A stretch of DNA of 64,000 nt from Kappaphycus alvarezii. Lineage: Eukaryota; Rhodophyta; Florideophyceae; Gigartinales; Solieriaceae. Location of the stretch: contig NADL03000480.1 in assembly GCA_002205965.3 (NCBI GenBank), positions 124,001-188,000 of the forward strand, given 5' to 3'. Each line of letters begins with the position of its first letter. Within the stretch, counting starts at the first letter, position 1. Position numbers and translations under genes: made by a program. The notes below the pieces were generated by a model that was not told the DNA's origin, made no database searches, and saw only the letters and a list, made by a program, of their open reading frames with translations. Positions 36,876-48,300 of the stretch are shown here, in pieces.

Positions 36876-37409
36876 TGTTTAGAATAAGGTGAAAAGGATG
36901 ATCTGAGTTTGTTCGGAAGATATGGTGGGAAAACTGGACAGGACTGGAATGTACGAAGATAGTTGGAAATGAAATAGGATTATTGAGGATTGTTCTTAAG
37001 ATGGGTAGTGGTGGAAATGAAAAAGACAGGTTGGATGAAAGCTGAAAAGGTTTTAATTAATAGGAATGTTGGGAGATATGTGGTAGGGGGAGGTTTTTTC
37101 GGTAACGCGGATGGGAGGACATGGGATGGAATAAATCCGAATTAACTGCCATTGAAATTGTTGAACAAGCGTTGAAAGCCACAGTGTCGAAGGAATGGAT
37201 GGAGGGAGGAGGTTTGATAGGGCTTGAGCGAATTGAATCACTGCTGATCTTAATTTTGAGGAAGAAAATGGGTTGGTTCGGATTCTCGATTCCTTGCCAT
37301 TTTGATCCCTTCCACGTGGCCATATGCAGTCACCGCAACGCCATCATCTTGTAATTGTTGTCAACGGCTCCATGGGCAATTACCGTATTGTTACTGGCGG
37401 CACACCCGA
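36876..37409. other. 5' flank of the secreted-protein gene
   Basis: This purine-rich stretch has no supported gene. The promoter of the minus-strand secreted-protein gene should lie here, but I see no clear TATA element. Confidence 0.35.
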
Positions 37410-37703
37410 TCTCACTACTGTACAGTACAGCACCCTCATTTGCACAATTACAGTAAGATCGATAGTACAGTAATCGTAACAGAACAAATCTGTAAGCGAT
37501 ACGTATTTATTACGTACAGTGCTGTACAGTGGAACTTCCCTCGCCGGTTGTTTGATTTACACTTCTGCCACGTACTAATCTCCACAACATTACAGTAGTA
37601 ATTATGGTCTTTGCCTGCGCCTCATCCTACTGTACAGTACTGTACTGTACGCGCAGTACCCATGTACAGCATAATATACTGTACTGTGCTGTAATGTTCT
37701 GTA
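37410..37703. repeat. cluster of ACTGT/ACAGT pentanucleotide satellite
   Basis: Short runs built from the palindromic unit gtac plus ag/tg occur at about 37416-37432, 37513-37530, 37629-37650 and 37670-37710, for example actgtacagtactgtactg. They form perfect inverted repeats such as tactgtacagta. The same motif recurs in other clusters listed below. Confidence 0.65.
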
Positions 37704-39297
37704 CTACTGTAAGCTTTGGCAAATCTGCCTTTCTTGCGCCGCCACCAACTTGCTCCTACTCAGCACAGTGCTCTCCACGCCGTACCATGCTTTGTTCGGC
37801 ATGTTGAACTCTTCGCAATTGCCTCTGTTCAGCCCTTCCGTGCGTATCCTGCTCAACAAACAACTCACTGCCTCCAATGCCAGGTCAACTTGTATTCGCC
37901 AACCATGGGTTGCATGCACAACTGCTCTGCACGGGCCTCAAGGATTCGTCAATTTCCGCAGCACACCTCTTTAGATCGTTCTGATCTCGTCCTTGAACAA
38001 AAGCACTGTGTCAAATCGCCAACAATGGAAAGTCCACTGCACCACCCTACATGGTTACTACCGCAACCAATGCCCCAACGAAAGGCGCGAAACCTCCGTC
38101 GCCTGCAACTCCCGCTTGTCCAAACTGTGACGGACATATCTTCAAAAGAACCATCTGGCCACTACAGACTAAATTCTAGTCTCCCGCAGTCGCACGTCAG
38201 TCTCTACAACTTGAGTCACAGTCGTGTTTCTGGTCAACATGAGTCCAATATCCGAGGCGTTGCAAGATAAGTCCAGATCACAACTTACTTCAACGAGGGG
38301 ATCAACAGCGCCTCGGAAGTTATCCCACCCTCAAGACCAAGCCACTTGTCCACAAGTGAATTTCATATCTGTTCTACTTTGCACTCAGACGAGTTCTGTA
38401 TCCAATATCCATCCAGTTTCATCGCAACGAAAACCTTTTCTCCAGAGTCCAAGCCGACATCTCCGATGTGTGCGAGGTCCCGCGAAGCAAACGCAGTCCA
38501 AGTTCCAATACCATTGCAATGCACAGCCTTTGCGTGATAATATCGAGGTGGAACCAGGAGAAGCACCTTGCACTCCAAAGGATTAAATGGCTGAGAGGAA
38601 CCTCCCACAGAAATATCGTGGGCCATCTAATCGATCTCTAAGATTTCGAAATTAGATTGTCCTCTCCTGTGGGTGCTTTTGGAACTTTGGGACCTAACTG
38701 ATGATCAGAGGTTTCTTCAATGGAATTTATCTTGTTAACCTAATCTCCGGTCAGCAGTCCTTCAACCTGTGCCTGTCTGAAAAGACCATGCACTGGCTCT
38801 TCAGCCTTGCTAAAGTCAGCACTGGTTAGGATTGAGGGAAACGTTCTCAGTTCGGTGGGGCCTGTTGTCATTTCGACCGCAAGAGGCACGTAGTTCAAAC
38901 GGGCCGACATGAGCAGTTTGAGAAGTTTCGGGTCTTCAACTCCTGGTGGTGTCGTCCAAAATGCTATTTACTGTGTGGGGTTGGTTAACATCGAATGTTT
39001 AAAATCAACTCGAGCGTATCGGTCTGCAGGCAAAGCAACAACAAACAAAACTGGATTCTCTGATCGTGCTGGGCGACTTGTATCGCACTTAAAGAGCCCA
39101 AACAGATCAGATCTGTAGAAATCCAGCAGCTCTTCCCTCTTCCGTGGAACTGCAAACGCGAGAAGTGAAATTTGATTCTTTGCGACATGCACTTGGTGTG
39201 TCGCCTCAAACGTTTCCTCTTGGACAACAATTGCTGGTAAGGTGAATATCAAGACCGGTGTGTCAGACGTTAACCAAAACCTAAATGTCAAAGTCAA
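37704..39297 (-). pseudogene. decayed minus-strand coding tract, unknown protein
   Basis: From 39297 to about 38630 one minus-strand frame of 222 codons has only three stops (TAA, TAG, TAG), far fewer than expected. Between them it reads protein-like, for example LDFYRSDLFGLFKCDTS, then after the TAA FWTTPPGVEDPKLLKLLMSA. A second frame (38626 to about 38290) continues with NPLECKVLLLVPPRYYHAKA and, after a TGA, LVDKWLGLEGGITSEALL. Further pieces lead to GWRIQVDLALEAVSCLLSRI near 37900. I recognise no family. A caution: the plus strand has a 184-codon frame at 37716-38270 and a 120-codon frame at 38224-38586, so the coding strand is not certain. Confidence 0.3.
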
Positions 39298-40505
39298 ACC
39301 CGATCATGCAACTCGCCCGCGAGAGCATGAAAATTCTTACACAATTCTTCTCCACTGGCAGTGCGTGTGCACACGTGCCGGGCTCATAGTTCATAAGGCA
39401 GACATCTCATCACCGTTCTCAGAACAGGGTGGAAGATATGGCTACGTAGCACTGAATGGGTTTTTGCGAAACATATATAAGCGAAGGCTGGCAGCTGTCC
39501 AATACTGTATTGTGAGAAACATCGGTTAGATAGTCAGAAGACAACCCCTGAGTAATTATCCCGGACACGTTCTCCTGCGAACCATTTCGAGCAGCTTTGA
39601 ACACTAGTTCAGCTACGCAGAACGTCCCTCACATACAGGGCCAACATTCCTGGAGAATTCGTGAATGAATGTAATGTTGTACATTGCGACTGGATCTTGA
39701 CTAAATTCTTGAACATGGTGTGAATGGTTCGTGACAATCGTTACAACATTCGTGGCTCAAAATACCTCCTTTAATCGATCTTGACCTTTCATGATAAGTT
39801 GGAACGACATTTTCTGCGAAGCGTCTCCATCCATCAGTACGGTCGTCGCAGTGTCCGGTCTCTGGTCAGGACTTTCGAGTGTTTCCAATTCAACGAGCTG
39901 GTCGTGAGATGTAACTGTAACCGCTTTCGGTCTATTGAAGTCAGTCTATTACGGGTCATGACTCCGTTCCTGGGCGTGTCTCTAAGTTTAAACGATTCGC
40001 GAACCTTCTCCATGGTTTTCCCGAAACTCAGACCTAGCAGCGAGAAAGAATGGAACTAAGATGTAGCGCAAACAGGAGTAAGCTGTACGTTCGGGGATGT
40101 TCAGCTTTTTTCATGATTCTAAAGCGGACTCGTATTACATCCTTGCGACAGTTGAGCCGAAGGAAAGGCCAATAAGTTTTTGCACGTGGGATCTCGGCTT
40201 GACTCTCGAAGCCACTCGTGGATACATAGTGTCCATCACAGAAACTAACAAATCGAGAGGCATCTTTAGCGAGGGACTACTTTAGGTTGATGCATGAGGG
40301 TAGTTTGGTACCGGGAAGGCAGGCGTACCGAATTTGTAATTTGCTCGCCTGCATTAATCTTGAAGCATGGGTCGTGAATCAGGGAGCAAGTGTCCACAAT
40401 TGAGTAAATCCGTGTTAATGGGACTGGCGCATTAGATGATACCTACCTTGCTAGAATAATCACAGATAATACCAATCTCCAGAAGGTAGAAAGCGTTTGT
40501 ATGTC
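39298..40505. other. possible continuation of the decayed minus-strand coding tract
   Basis: Short protein-like minus-strand pieces occur: one including VSVMDTMYPRVASRVKPRSH near 40200, a 59-codon ATG frame starting MEKVRESFKLRDTPRNG near 40010, and a 61-codon frame at 39604-39419 (ENVSGIITQGLSSDYLTDVS). They are separated by stops and frame changes. One stretch, gtaggt near 40446 to ttaatgcag near 40350, could be a spliceosomal intron. The evidence is weak. No RNA gene is seen. Confidence 0.2.
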
Positions 40506-41090
40506 TCAAATCGCCCTCTGCTTGCTTAGTGTACCTCCAAGCGATTGTATCGCGGGTTCTTGGGGAAAATAGATAGATGCCCCTTGCGTTCTCCCCACTC
40601 GTTTCCCATGGACGAGGTGAAATTCTACTCTTGTAGAAGTAATGGGCGGGTTAAAGTTCTGACATAGCCTATACTGGAATGGGAAGTCAGTCGGAGATGG
40701 GCAATCACCGTTGCATTTGTACTCGTTCAAAACTGCTCTTAGACGCAGTTTTGCCGCATTCCACATAAGATCGGTTTCCAATACTTTGCCTCCGAAAGCT
40801 CTTCGGAACTCAGAACTGTAAAATGGGTAGCAACTGGTCTGGGGCAGCTCAGGAGTCAGGAATATGTCATCTCTTGGTGCTGTGCCCTGTCCCATGCACT
40901 GCGGTATCGAATATTGAATTGCACTGACACAAAGGTCCCGTGAAGGTTTTGAGGATGACTTTAATATGGTATCAGAGATCCGCGCGGTCAGTACAGTACT
41001 GTACATAAAAAAGGCGTTTGATGTTCTAGTACTTGGCTTGGGGCACCAAGCACATAGCTCCTCGCTAGAGATTGCACCACTCGATTGCAT
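40506..41090 (-). CDS. 194-codon ORF, Cys-containing protein of unknown function
   Basis: An unbroken frame runs from an ATG (MQSSGAISSEELCAWCPKPS) to a TGA. It has balanced composition and eight cysteines or so, including NEYKCNGDCPSPTDFPFQY. Its length in about 45% GC DNA makes pure chance unlikely but not impossible. There is no signal peptide and no recognised domain. After the TGA the same frame again looks protein-like (NAPVPLTRIYSIVDTCSL), so this may be the 5' part of the longer decayed tract that follows. A tacagtactgtac satellite run (about 40993-41003) lies inside it and argues against strong coding constraint. Confidence 0.3.
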   Translation of the reverse strand: MQSSGAISSEELCAWCPKPSTRTSNAFFMYSTVLTARISDTILKSSSKPSRDLCVSAIQYSIPQCMGQGTAPRDDIFLTPELPQTSCYPFYSSEFRRAFGGKVLETDLMWNAAKLRLRAVLNEYKCNGDCPSPTDFPFQYRLCQNFNPPITSTRVEFHLVHGKRVGRTQGASIYFPQEPAIQSLGGTLSKQRAI

Positions 41091-41696
41091 TCTACAAACT
41101 CAGCTGCATGCAGCGCTCTGAACTGAACCACATTCTTTGGGGTTGCGACATTACATTTTATGGTAAGGTTGGGTCACACAGTACATTGTAGGGAAAGAAA
41201 TGGGAGATGGAATACTACAAATGTAGGAACGAGTCTCGACATATCATCTACAGTAATAAAAAGTTGTGTTTCTGGATAATCGCAAGGAATGGGATCGCGG
41301 AAAAGCATCTTGAAACCATAGCATAAACAAAAACGATGTAAGCATGTCCAGCAAAACGATTATCCCTGCATCAAATTCCACAACGGAACAATAATAATAA
41401 TAGAGATGGCGAAATGCCGAACTATTTCGTGAGGTTCAGCTTTTGCAAGAGCAATTTTAGTTCATGTTGACGAGGAAATCATTTGAGTCACGCTGGAGAG
41501 GTGTCATACTGCATGTCGAGGAAACAAAAGCGAGATCTATCCGATATCCATTTTGGGGCCCTCCTGGAACGTCAAAGAACGAGTATAGGTAGAGGATTGG
41601 CTGTTACGGAGTGAATATCCTTTTCTTGCTTACAAATTGAATGGAATCCCTGCGGCTGTTTTCAGGCCAATGCAAGACTCGGACATGAATACGACG
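41091..41696. other. intergenic stretch, no gene seen
   Basis: No frame of 60 codons or more and no repeat lies here. It separates the 3' end of the C2H2 gene from the 194-codon ORF. Confidence 0.5.
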
Positions 41697-42187
41697 TTAT
41701 TTGCCTTTTTGCTGTGGGTTTCCTCGACTCGATTGTGGGGACGATAGGTTTTGGGCATTCTCATGGGCAGTTTTGATGTGGCGGCTGAGTGAGGAGCGAT
41801 GGCCGAACACCTTACCACAACCATGCGGGCACTGGTGGGGCCTTTTTCCCTCGTGTACAGTTTCCACATGGGCCTCAAGATGTCCCCTCCTCTCAAAAAT
41901 AGACGCGCAGTGCTTGCATGGGAATTGCTTTGTTGAGCCTGACCTTGACGACCTCTTTGCGCGTCCAGTACTGCGACTGATAGGATGAGAGCTTTGACCC
42001 TGTCTCAAAGGGTATCGGGAGTTTTTTCTTGAGGTTCCATGACGACATTCCAGAAGGAACTTGAGCTTGGGTGGGGACGAGGAATAGCTCCAGAGTATGC
42101 TCCTGAATTGGTGCGATTGTCGCGATGATTTCCGCCCTGATCTGTTGGCCTTCGTGTGCTACTGCTACCTTTGTCACCGTTAGACAT
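41697..42187 (-). CDS. two-finger C2H2 zinc-finger protein, broken by one frameshift
   Basis: The start is the ATG at 42187 (MSNGDKGSSSTRRPTDQGG). That frame ends at a TGA at 42005, while the zinc-finger frame is open from 42158 to 41697. One extra base joins them into 163 residues, and a run of six T on the plus strand (42022-42027) lies in the shift interval. The first finger is PCKHCASIFERRGHLEAH..., C-X2-C-X12-H-X4-H. The second is HQCPHGCGKVFGHRSSLSRH..., C-X3-C-X12-H-X4-H, after an HEGKRPH linker. The tail is short and basic. Paired C2H2 fingers usually bind DNA, so a nuclear transcription-factor-like role is likely, though target and partners are unknown. Confidence 0.65.
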
Positions 42188-43455
42188 GGCGGTCAGGGAG
42201 AGAAGCGATCAACTGTGAGTATTTTCAGGAAACGCAGGTAAAGTCAAAGGTTGTACGGAAGGAAGGATTTCATTGAGTTTAAATATAGAAGCGATTCCCT
42301 CCATAGCACCATAAGCCATACATCATCTCGAAGTCTAAATGTAGAGCAATAACCATCTGTTGCTCTCGCTTACATGGAATTTGTTACCAAGCTACTCAAC
42401 TGCGGTTGCAATATGTTATGTTGAAAAAGCGTGTTAACTGTTAAGCGAAATGGTTTCTGCAAGTATATCATTGTAATAGTACCACTAGGCCATATAGAGG
42501 TACCTGCAAAAAGTAGTGGTTTAGATAGTCATTACTCAATGGAGTCTGGACTTTGATGAAACAGATCTCTAGAAACGAATGTACAAAAGGCTGTTTGCCG
42601 GACTGAGCTGTTGACAGTGTGCCTGTAACACTGTACGAGTGTGAATTCATGTGGGTCGGCCTCGAAGAGAGAGTCGTCCTCCAGTGCAACATCCGAGTTG
42701 TAACGTAGACCAGTGCTTTCGGAAAGGTATCATAATAATAATAACGAAAAGGGATCAGAGTGATTATGTGTCGCTCATCCTGAGTCGCCGAATCAGTAAC
42801 TTGTGTGTGATAGAACAGAGCATTGTATTCCTTTTTACAATATTTTATTTTATCTCCTTTATTTATTTGGGTTTGTTAGGTGTTGATTGTACATCAACAC
42901 CGAGAGCACAAGTGGGGAGGAGTGTCTAGAGTGTCTATAAGGAATCTTTCTAAGGCACTTTTACAGTTTCCTGGAATACCTTTCGGTACCTTTGGCGAAT
43001 CAATATGCAATTCCGCATTTCAATGAGTGTCATTATCGACACATGGACCTGTTACAGAGATGTCCTGAACAGGCCGAGTGAGCTGTTAAACCATTCGGGG
43101 CGACCGTCCCGAAACTGCTTGTGCAGCGCAGAAACTATCATACGCTATGAACTTTGTCACTAGAGATTTACAGTACAATATGTATTCCACACTCAAAAAA
43201 GCTTCCTTTACAAACTATTCCATAAAATTCAAGTAATCATGTTTTCCTTCTACTGTATGACGCTTTACGCGCTATACGTTGCAACAACTGGCACAGTGCA
43301 GAGTATTTCTGATCTCTCGTTCCACACGCAGTTATATTTTTTTGTTTTGGGCAAATTGGAATCAAGTAAACTTTGGTCCTACTGCACATTCTCTTTAGAG
43401 AGGTACCGGGTGCTGAACCTCTACTTCATTATAAACAGCCGCAACCGTCATCCCT
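42188..43455. other. intergenic stretch with the C2H2 gene promoter region
   Basis: No supported gene occurs here. Frames are under 93 codons with no recognised product. The first few hundred bases should hold the promoter of the minus-strand C2H2 gene, but no canonical element is obvious. Confidence 0.4.
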
Positions 43456-43905
43456 ATGATTATTGCAGAGTATTTCATCGCTGAGGCCAACATACATTTT
43501 CAACTTGATCTCAGCGCAGCCAAATATTCCCTTTGTGATAAAACTTTAACAGAGATACACAAGCCAGATCAAAATCTTAGAAACGTAAATGGCAGAAATG
43601 ACTTTTTCTTGCACCGAGGCGGAGGGAAGGCATCTACAGCTTCCAAGGCCCACAACAGTTCATTACCAGCTTTGGTTGACGTATGTGTAGAGGGCGCGGA
43701 GATGTCGCGGAACATAGTCCTTGTTCGCCCGCATGTTGGGTCGACAATTTACCAAAGGAAACAAACTAAAATATTACGAGTGAATAAAATGACAAAAACT
43801 TGGCGAGAATTGACTTTAAGAGTCGAATATGCACTGTATATTCCAAGAGAAAAACACCCAAACCTTTCTCCCAATAACTATGGACACAGTGAACGAAATC
43901 AGTGA
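43456..43905 (+). CDS. 149-codon ORF of unknown function
   Basis: This is an ATG-initiated frame (MIIAEYFIAEANIHFQLDLS) with balanced composition, a Gly/Lys/Ser linker (HRGGGKASTASKAHNS, about 53-68) and a basic C-terminal third (KQTKILRVNKMTKTWREL). No signal peptide, membrane segment or family is recognised. It overlaps a preceding 81-codon frame. It could be a small gene, an exon or chance. Confidence 0.28.
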   Translation: MIIAEYFIAEANIHFQLDLSAAKYSLCDKTLTEIHKPDQNLRNVNGRNDFFLHRGGGKASTASKAHNSSLPALVDVCVEGAEMSRNIVLVRPHVGSTIYQRKQTKILRVNKMTKTWRELTLRVEYALYIPREKHPNLSPNNYGHSERNQ

Positions 43906-44086
43906 AGGTTTTGGTTCTCTGTGGCATGATGCAAAGTACTAATGTGACTAGCACGGCAGTTATGGAGAACGCTCCCTCCTGTTGTCGAGTGTCATGGGAT
44001 TCTGGTTAGAAAGAGAGGCTGAAAGCTGTGCTGAGGTCCGCAATAAAGCTTCCTTTCGATACTACTTGACAAATTAATTTAAACAC
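43906..44086. other. short spacer
   Basis: No feature is seen before the dispersed repeat copy B. Confidence 0.3.
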
Positions 44087-44186
44087 ATCCACTGCAGGTG
44101 GCCGACGTAGTCCATCCAGTTCTTTACTGAAGTCGGTCAGTCGGTATATACTCAAAATATTGAATGAACAGATTCTATATTATCTC
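44087..44186 (+). repeat. dispersed repeat, copy B
   Basis: This is the counterpart of 33377-33477 in the same orientation, 10.7 kb away. A second short match (gttgacagtaca plus similar flank) occurs downstream of both, at about 33857 and 44667, suggesting the two loci derive from one longer, now diverged sequence. Confidence 0.6.
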
Positions 44187-46037
44187 TTTTTGTTCCAATG
44201 AAATTAACTTAATAAATATTTATTTTGTCTCAAATTGATTATTTGATACATTGTACCCCTGCAAACACGAGTAAGCCAATGCATCCCGCATCCCAATAGG
44301 CTCCTGGGGTCTGGAACCAATTGAATTATAGGCGCCGTAGTACACCAGGTCCCTACATGTATCAGTCTTATTTGTTTGCTGAAACCTTTGACATCTGACT
44401 TCAAGGGTCACAGGTCTTCGTCGGGCAACTAGATGTAGATTTAATTTAGAACTGTGATGTCGATTCCAAAGATTTCAACAGCAAGTCCTTGTACAGTGTT
44501 TCCTGGTGAAGAGGGTCGAATGAATTTCCATATTTTTTATGCGAAACTCCGTATGTTCGCAGAAATTTTTTGCCATCTGAGATAGTCGTTTGCCAACGTT
44601 GGCCACACCGTCCACCAAAGCACAACATAAATATTTACTGAAGTGTAAATACTGATGTCACTACATGTTGACAGTACAGGTTCCATGCTGGGCTGACAAG
44701 GCTAAATAACACACAATTGAATTATGAAACGGACAGTGTTTCGCATAGCTTAAGCCTGAAGAAATTTACAATACAAGAGATCTGAGTAGGGCAACCATGG
44801 AAGTGCATAGCGTTTGAAGGAGATTGCCTGCATTCTGGCAATCCACTGAACATTCTAAATCAATATCTGTATTCTGTCCTAAACGAAGATTCTACTAGGC
44901 ATTCAAATTAGAGCTGTCTATAAATGACGCAAGGCTTTTATCAAGATTTCCGAAATATTTATCGCGAAAGAAGGTGGCTTGTCCATGAAGTCCAATCAAA
45001 AGGTGAGCAAGAGCCACTTGTTTAAGTATTCTTTCACTGCCTCTAATTTAATAAGGCACCACAGCTTTTCCCCCTTTTGTGAAGAATTATAAAAAACGAT
45101 TAATATTTAGAGAAACTCTTATCCCTGTCGCCATTCATGAACTGGTGGGGGGGGGGGGAATTTGGGTGCTTTACTGATTAAGGGATGTAGGGCGGCTAGT
45201 TTCATGTACAGTACAGTACAGTACAACACTGTACAGTACAGTAATTTATTGTGAACTTCGTATTGCAGCCATTGGCTTTGTTTTGTCCTATCTGAGACAG
45301 GGAAAGAGTATCCCGAGGGGGTAAGTATCATCTTCTCTCTATCCTGTTTACAATCGAAGTCAATTCTTTTCTGTCTACAGTCAGTCGATTTTGCCCTCCC
45401 TACCAAAGTCGATTCTGATTCACAGAAATGCTGCGCTACGTACGGTAAGTAGCATTTTTTCAAGTCAACAGTTCTGACAAAGCTAATGTTGTTGATGTCA
45501 TGTACGGTACAAGTTTCCAATCACTGCAGGGTAGCGCAGTTCATTGTACTGCCAGTTATTTCTATAACTGGCTATACCCTTACTGTAAAGTGCAATACTT
45601 CAAGAAACCGAGTAATCCAGTTACGACCTATTGCTTCACATATTTTTTTCCCTCGCAGTCCTAGGATCAAAAGCACGACGCCAAAAACAAAGGAATTACC
45701 TGAATCTGCTGCCTTAAAAAGCTTCGCTTAGGTTTTTAACAACAGGTCAACTACTGTTTTGCGCTGTTGGCTTTTTTAATTTCCAACATCTTCGGGTCAG
45801 CACACCTTTATTTGCCACGATTGCATTGAATTGCATTGTTAACACCACGATTAACTTTACGCAAGGTCAATTTTCATTTCGCAGGCCCCTGGAAGATCAG
45901 AGCCTTCATTGAAGAGTACGTTGAGCTTCGGGTCTACGAAAGCAGATTAATATCCTGATTTCATTCGCGCTGCAAACATCAAAAGGTGTCCAACCCGGTT
46001 TCTTGTTGAGCATACTGTATATCGTTTCTGTGCTACA
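44187..46037. other. intergenic stretch with a satellite cluster and a G12 run
   Basis: No supported gene occurs; the longest frame is 133 codons (minus, 45119-45520) and includes the satellite. It contains a run of 12 G at 45147-45158 and the acagt satellite at 45205-45245. Confidence 0.45.
45205..45245. repeat. ACAGT pentanucleotide satellite with inverted copy
   Basis: Four tandem acagt units run into an inverted actgt...acagt stretch. This is the longest such run in the window and can fold back on itself. Confidence 0.75.
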
Positions 46038-46361
46038 ATGGTCACCATGAGCAAAACCCTCACCAAAGCAAACGTGTCTCGCGATGCAAGTGAAGCAAAC
46101 CCTCGCCGCCGCAAACGTGTCTCACTCAAGATTAGCATTGATGTTCGCTACAAAAGTAATTACCCACCTGTCAATGGAATCTTGTTTGTCAATAGCCTCG
46201 AGCACATGATTTTAGACTCAAGGGAAGCTCCGAATCTAGGCCTAGGTTTCTCAACCAAGGGGCCCTGTGCTTGGAAGAGCGGTTTTCCACGGTGCACATC
46301 TACTTGCAGTCACATGGAGGCCTGCATCAGTGCGCTTTACAGGATAGGTAATGATTCATAG
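46038..46361 (+). CDS. doubtful 107-codon ORF containing an internal repeat
   Basis: The frame starts MVTMSKTLTKANVSRDASEA from a GTG-like context at an ATG-rich site. Its N-terminal part is an imperfect DNA repeat: gcaaaaccct...gcaaacgtgtctc at 46051-46080, then a similar 29-mer at 46095-46123, about 43 nt apart. It is basic at first, then mixed. No family is recognised. Confidence 0.18.
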   Translation: MVTMSKTLTKANVSRDASEANPRRRKRVSLKISIDVRYKSNYPPVNGILFVNSLEHMILDSREAPNLGLGFSTKGPCAWKSGFPRCTSTCSHMEACISALYRIGNDS

Positions 46362-48300
46362 AATTCCAAATTCTATTTCTGCGGTCTATCCTTTCGAATA
46401 AACACTGTACTGTACTGTACTAACAACTGCATATTATAATGTACAGTGCCGTACTTGTATTACTATTAAAATTTTAGCGACTTCAGTCTCAATGCGTTCG
46501 CCGAAACTACACGAGGTTGTTTATTTGGCATGTTTTGAGGGGGCGCTGCCCTTAAGCGGAGAAGATTCCGTGCAAGGATTTGAGGAGCCTGTTGCCTCAA
46601 AGAAACGGCAGCCGCGTAGGAATAGCTTCAATCGTGGTAACCCGGAACAGGAGCTGGGCTGCTGCCCAACTTGGAATATATATTAAGCCGTTGGGACAGA
46701 TGACTAAAGACGATCCCATAAGAATACTTGGGGAATAAATACAGGCGCATACCGGCAAGGAGTGCCCGGGATATCAAAGGTTGGCAGGCGGAATTCCCAG
46801 GCTGCCGAATTGATTCCTGCCTCGCAATAGTTTATTTCCTTTTACAGAAAGTCGAACTCGTTCTGGTGACACAAAGTCGCAGCTCTCGAAATCAAAAAGA
46901 CTTGTTTCGTAGGTCACCCTAGACATGGAGGGATGCGCCTTCATCTCTAATATATTCTAACCGTTGGGACCGTTCTAAAAAGGTCCTGGTGCATATACCC
47001 TATATACGGAACGTAGCTGTTAGAGCGATGCAAACGTTCGGGAAATTTTGTTTGGTCCTAATGCGAAGGCATGGTGCAGCGGCTGTGACCGAAAACGCTG
47101 CGTACTTTATGGCCAGTCTTACTCTGGTCTTTTGAGGGACTCTGTGAGCGTCTTTTGTCGCCTTCCATCAGTTAGCCCTCTACGCAACACGGCGCCGATA
47201 ACAACCACAATATCTTTCAATATTAAACTAGCCCTCACTTTTTCCATACATCTTTCGGTAATGTCATTCTCGTATATCAATACAGAGAGACTTCTTCGCA
47301 TTTACAGGCGGTAAAATGGAAGACTGGCGGGAGCGAGGCATCCTTACTCGAAACTGGATTAACCTGTCAGGATTTATCAGTGTTTGCGGATCACTGATTT
47401 TTAGAGATTCGGTTTCGCTTCTGGCAACTGTGAGGAAGGGGTGAGGGTTGGGTTCTTTAATATTTGAAAGATGCGAGTGGCTTTGTCCTAAGAGATACCG
47501 TTAGGTAGCTTTGAGAAAGTCCCCGCTTTATATTTATAAACTCCAATTTACGCTGCTGCACATTCTGAATGTCTGATGATTAAATGGTGGACTCTTAAAA
47601 ATAAGCGAAATAATTATCCATCCAGGTGATAATACAAAACGATGAGCGAAAAAATTGGTAACCGAACTTTTGAATGCGAAGACGGGAAGTTTTTTGCACC
47701 TAAAATGGTTAATAAGTGCGCGAAATCCATAAGCAAGAAATGTTACTGATCGCATACGACGAAAATCTGACCCTGCGTTCCTCTGTTTGGCATGGACATC
47801 AATATAGACCCTCTCAGAAATCTTCGAAACGGTTGAACAATATCTCCACTAGATATTTCTTCGTAGTACCGTAACGTAATCCAACATAGTCACTACTTTC
47901 GCAAATATCTCTTCATGAAGCTAGCTCTTATTCGCAGATATCATATAGATGTACCACTGCAGAATAAGCAATCCCAGTTTCTTCTCTCCATAGACAATTT
48001 TAAACTATGGAAAATGACTATTGTGAAACACGCTTAAAGTTTATAGTCGAGCGGCTGGTAATAAATCATCGATCAACTATTTAAAAATATTTGGTTTTAC
48101 AATCTTGGCCCTTCTTGCACAGCAATGAGTTCCCAGTGAGCTATCGTTCCCTCGACTTTGTGAAAGTTCTCCACAGCGAAAATAGTGATGAAGATAACTA
48201 AGTATGAGGGAAGAAAAGGAACAAAGTCTTCCTTATCGCCATATACTTCTTTTAGAGGATAAAAAGAGAATTGAAGCAAAGAATACGTAGTTGGGACGGG
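46362..48300. other. intergenic stretch, no supported gene
   Basis: Short satellite runs (actgt, 46403-46421, and gtacagtgccgtac at 46441-46454) lie at the left. Frames are under 90 codons with no recognised product. Composition becomes progressively AT-richer to the right. Confidence 0.45.

Noticed and set aside
33377..44186. LTR retrotransposon bounded by the repeat pair
   Set aside because: No reverse transcriptase, integrase or Gag-like frame lies between, the copies are short and only about 70% alike, and host-like genes sit inside.
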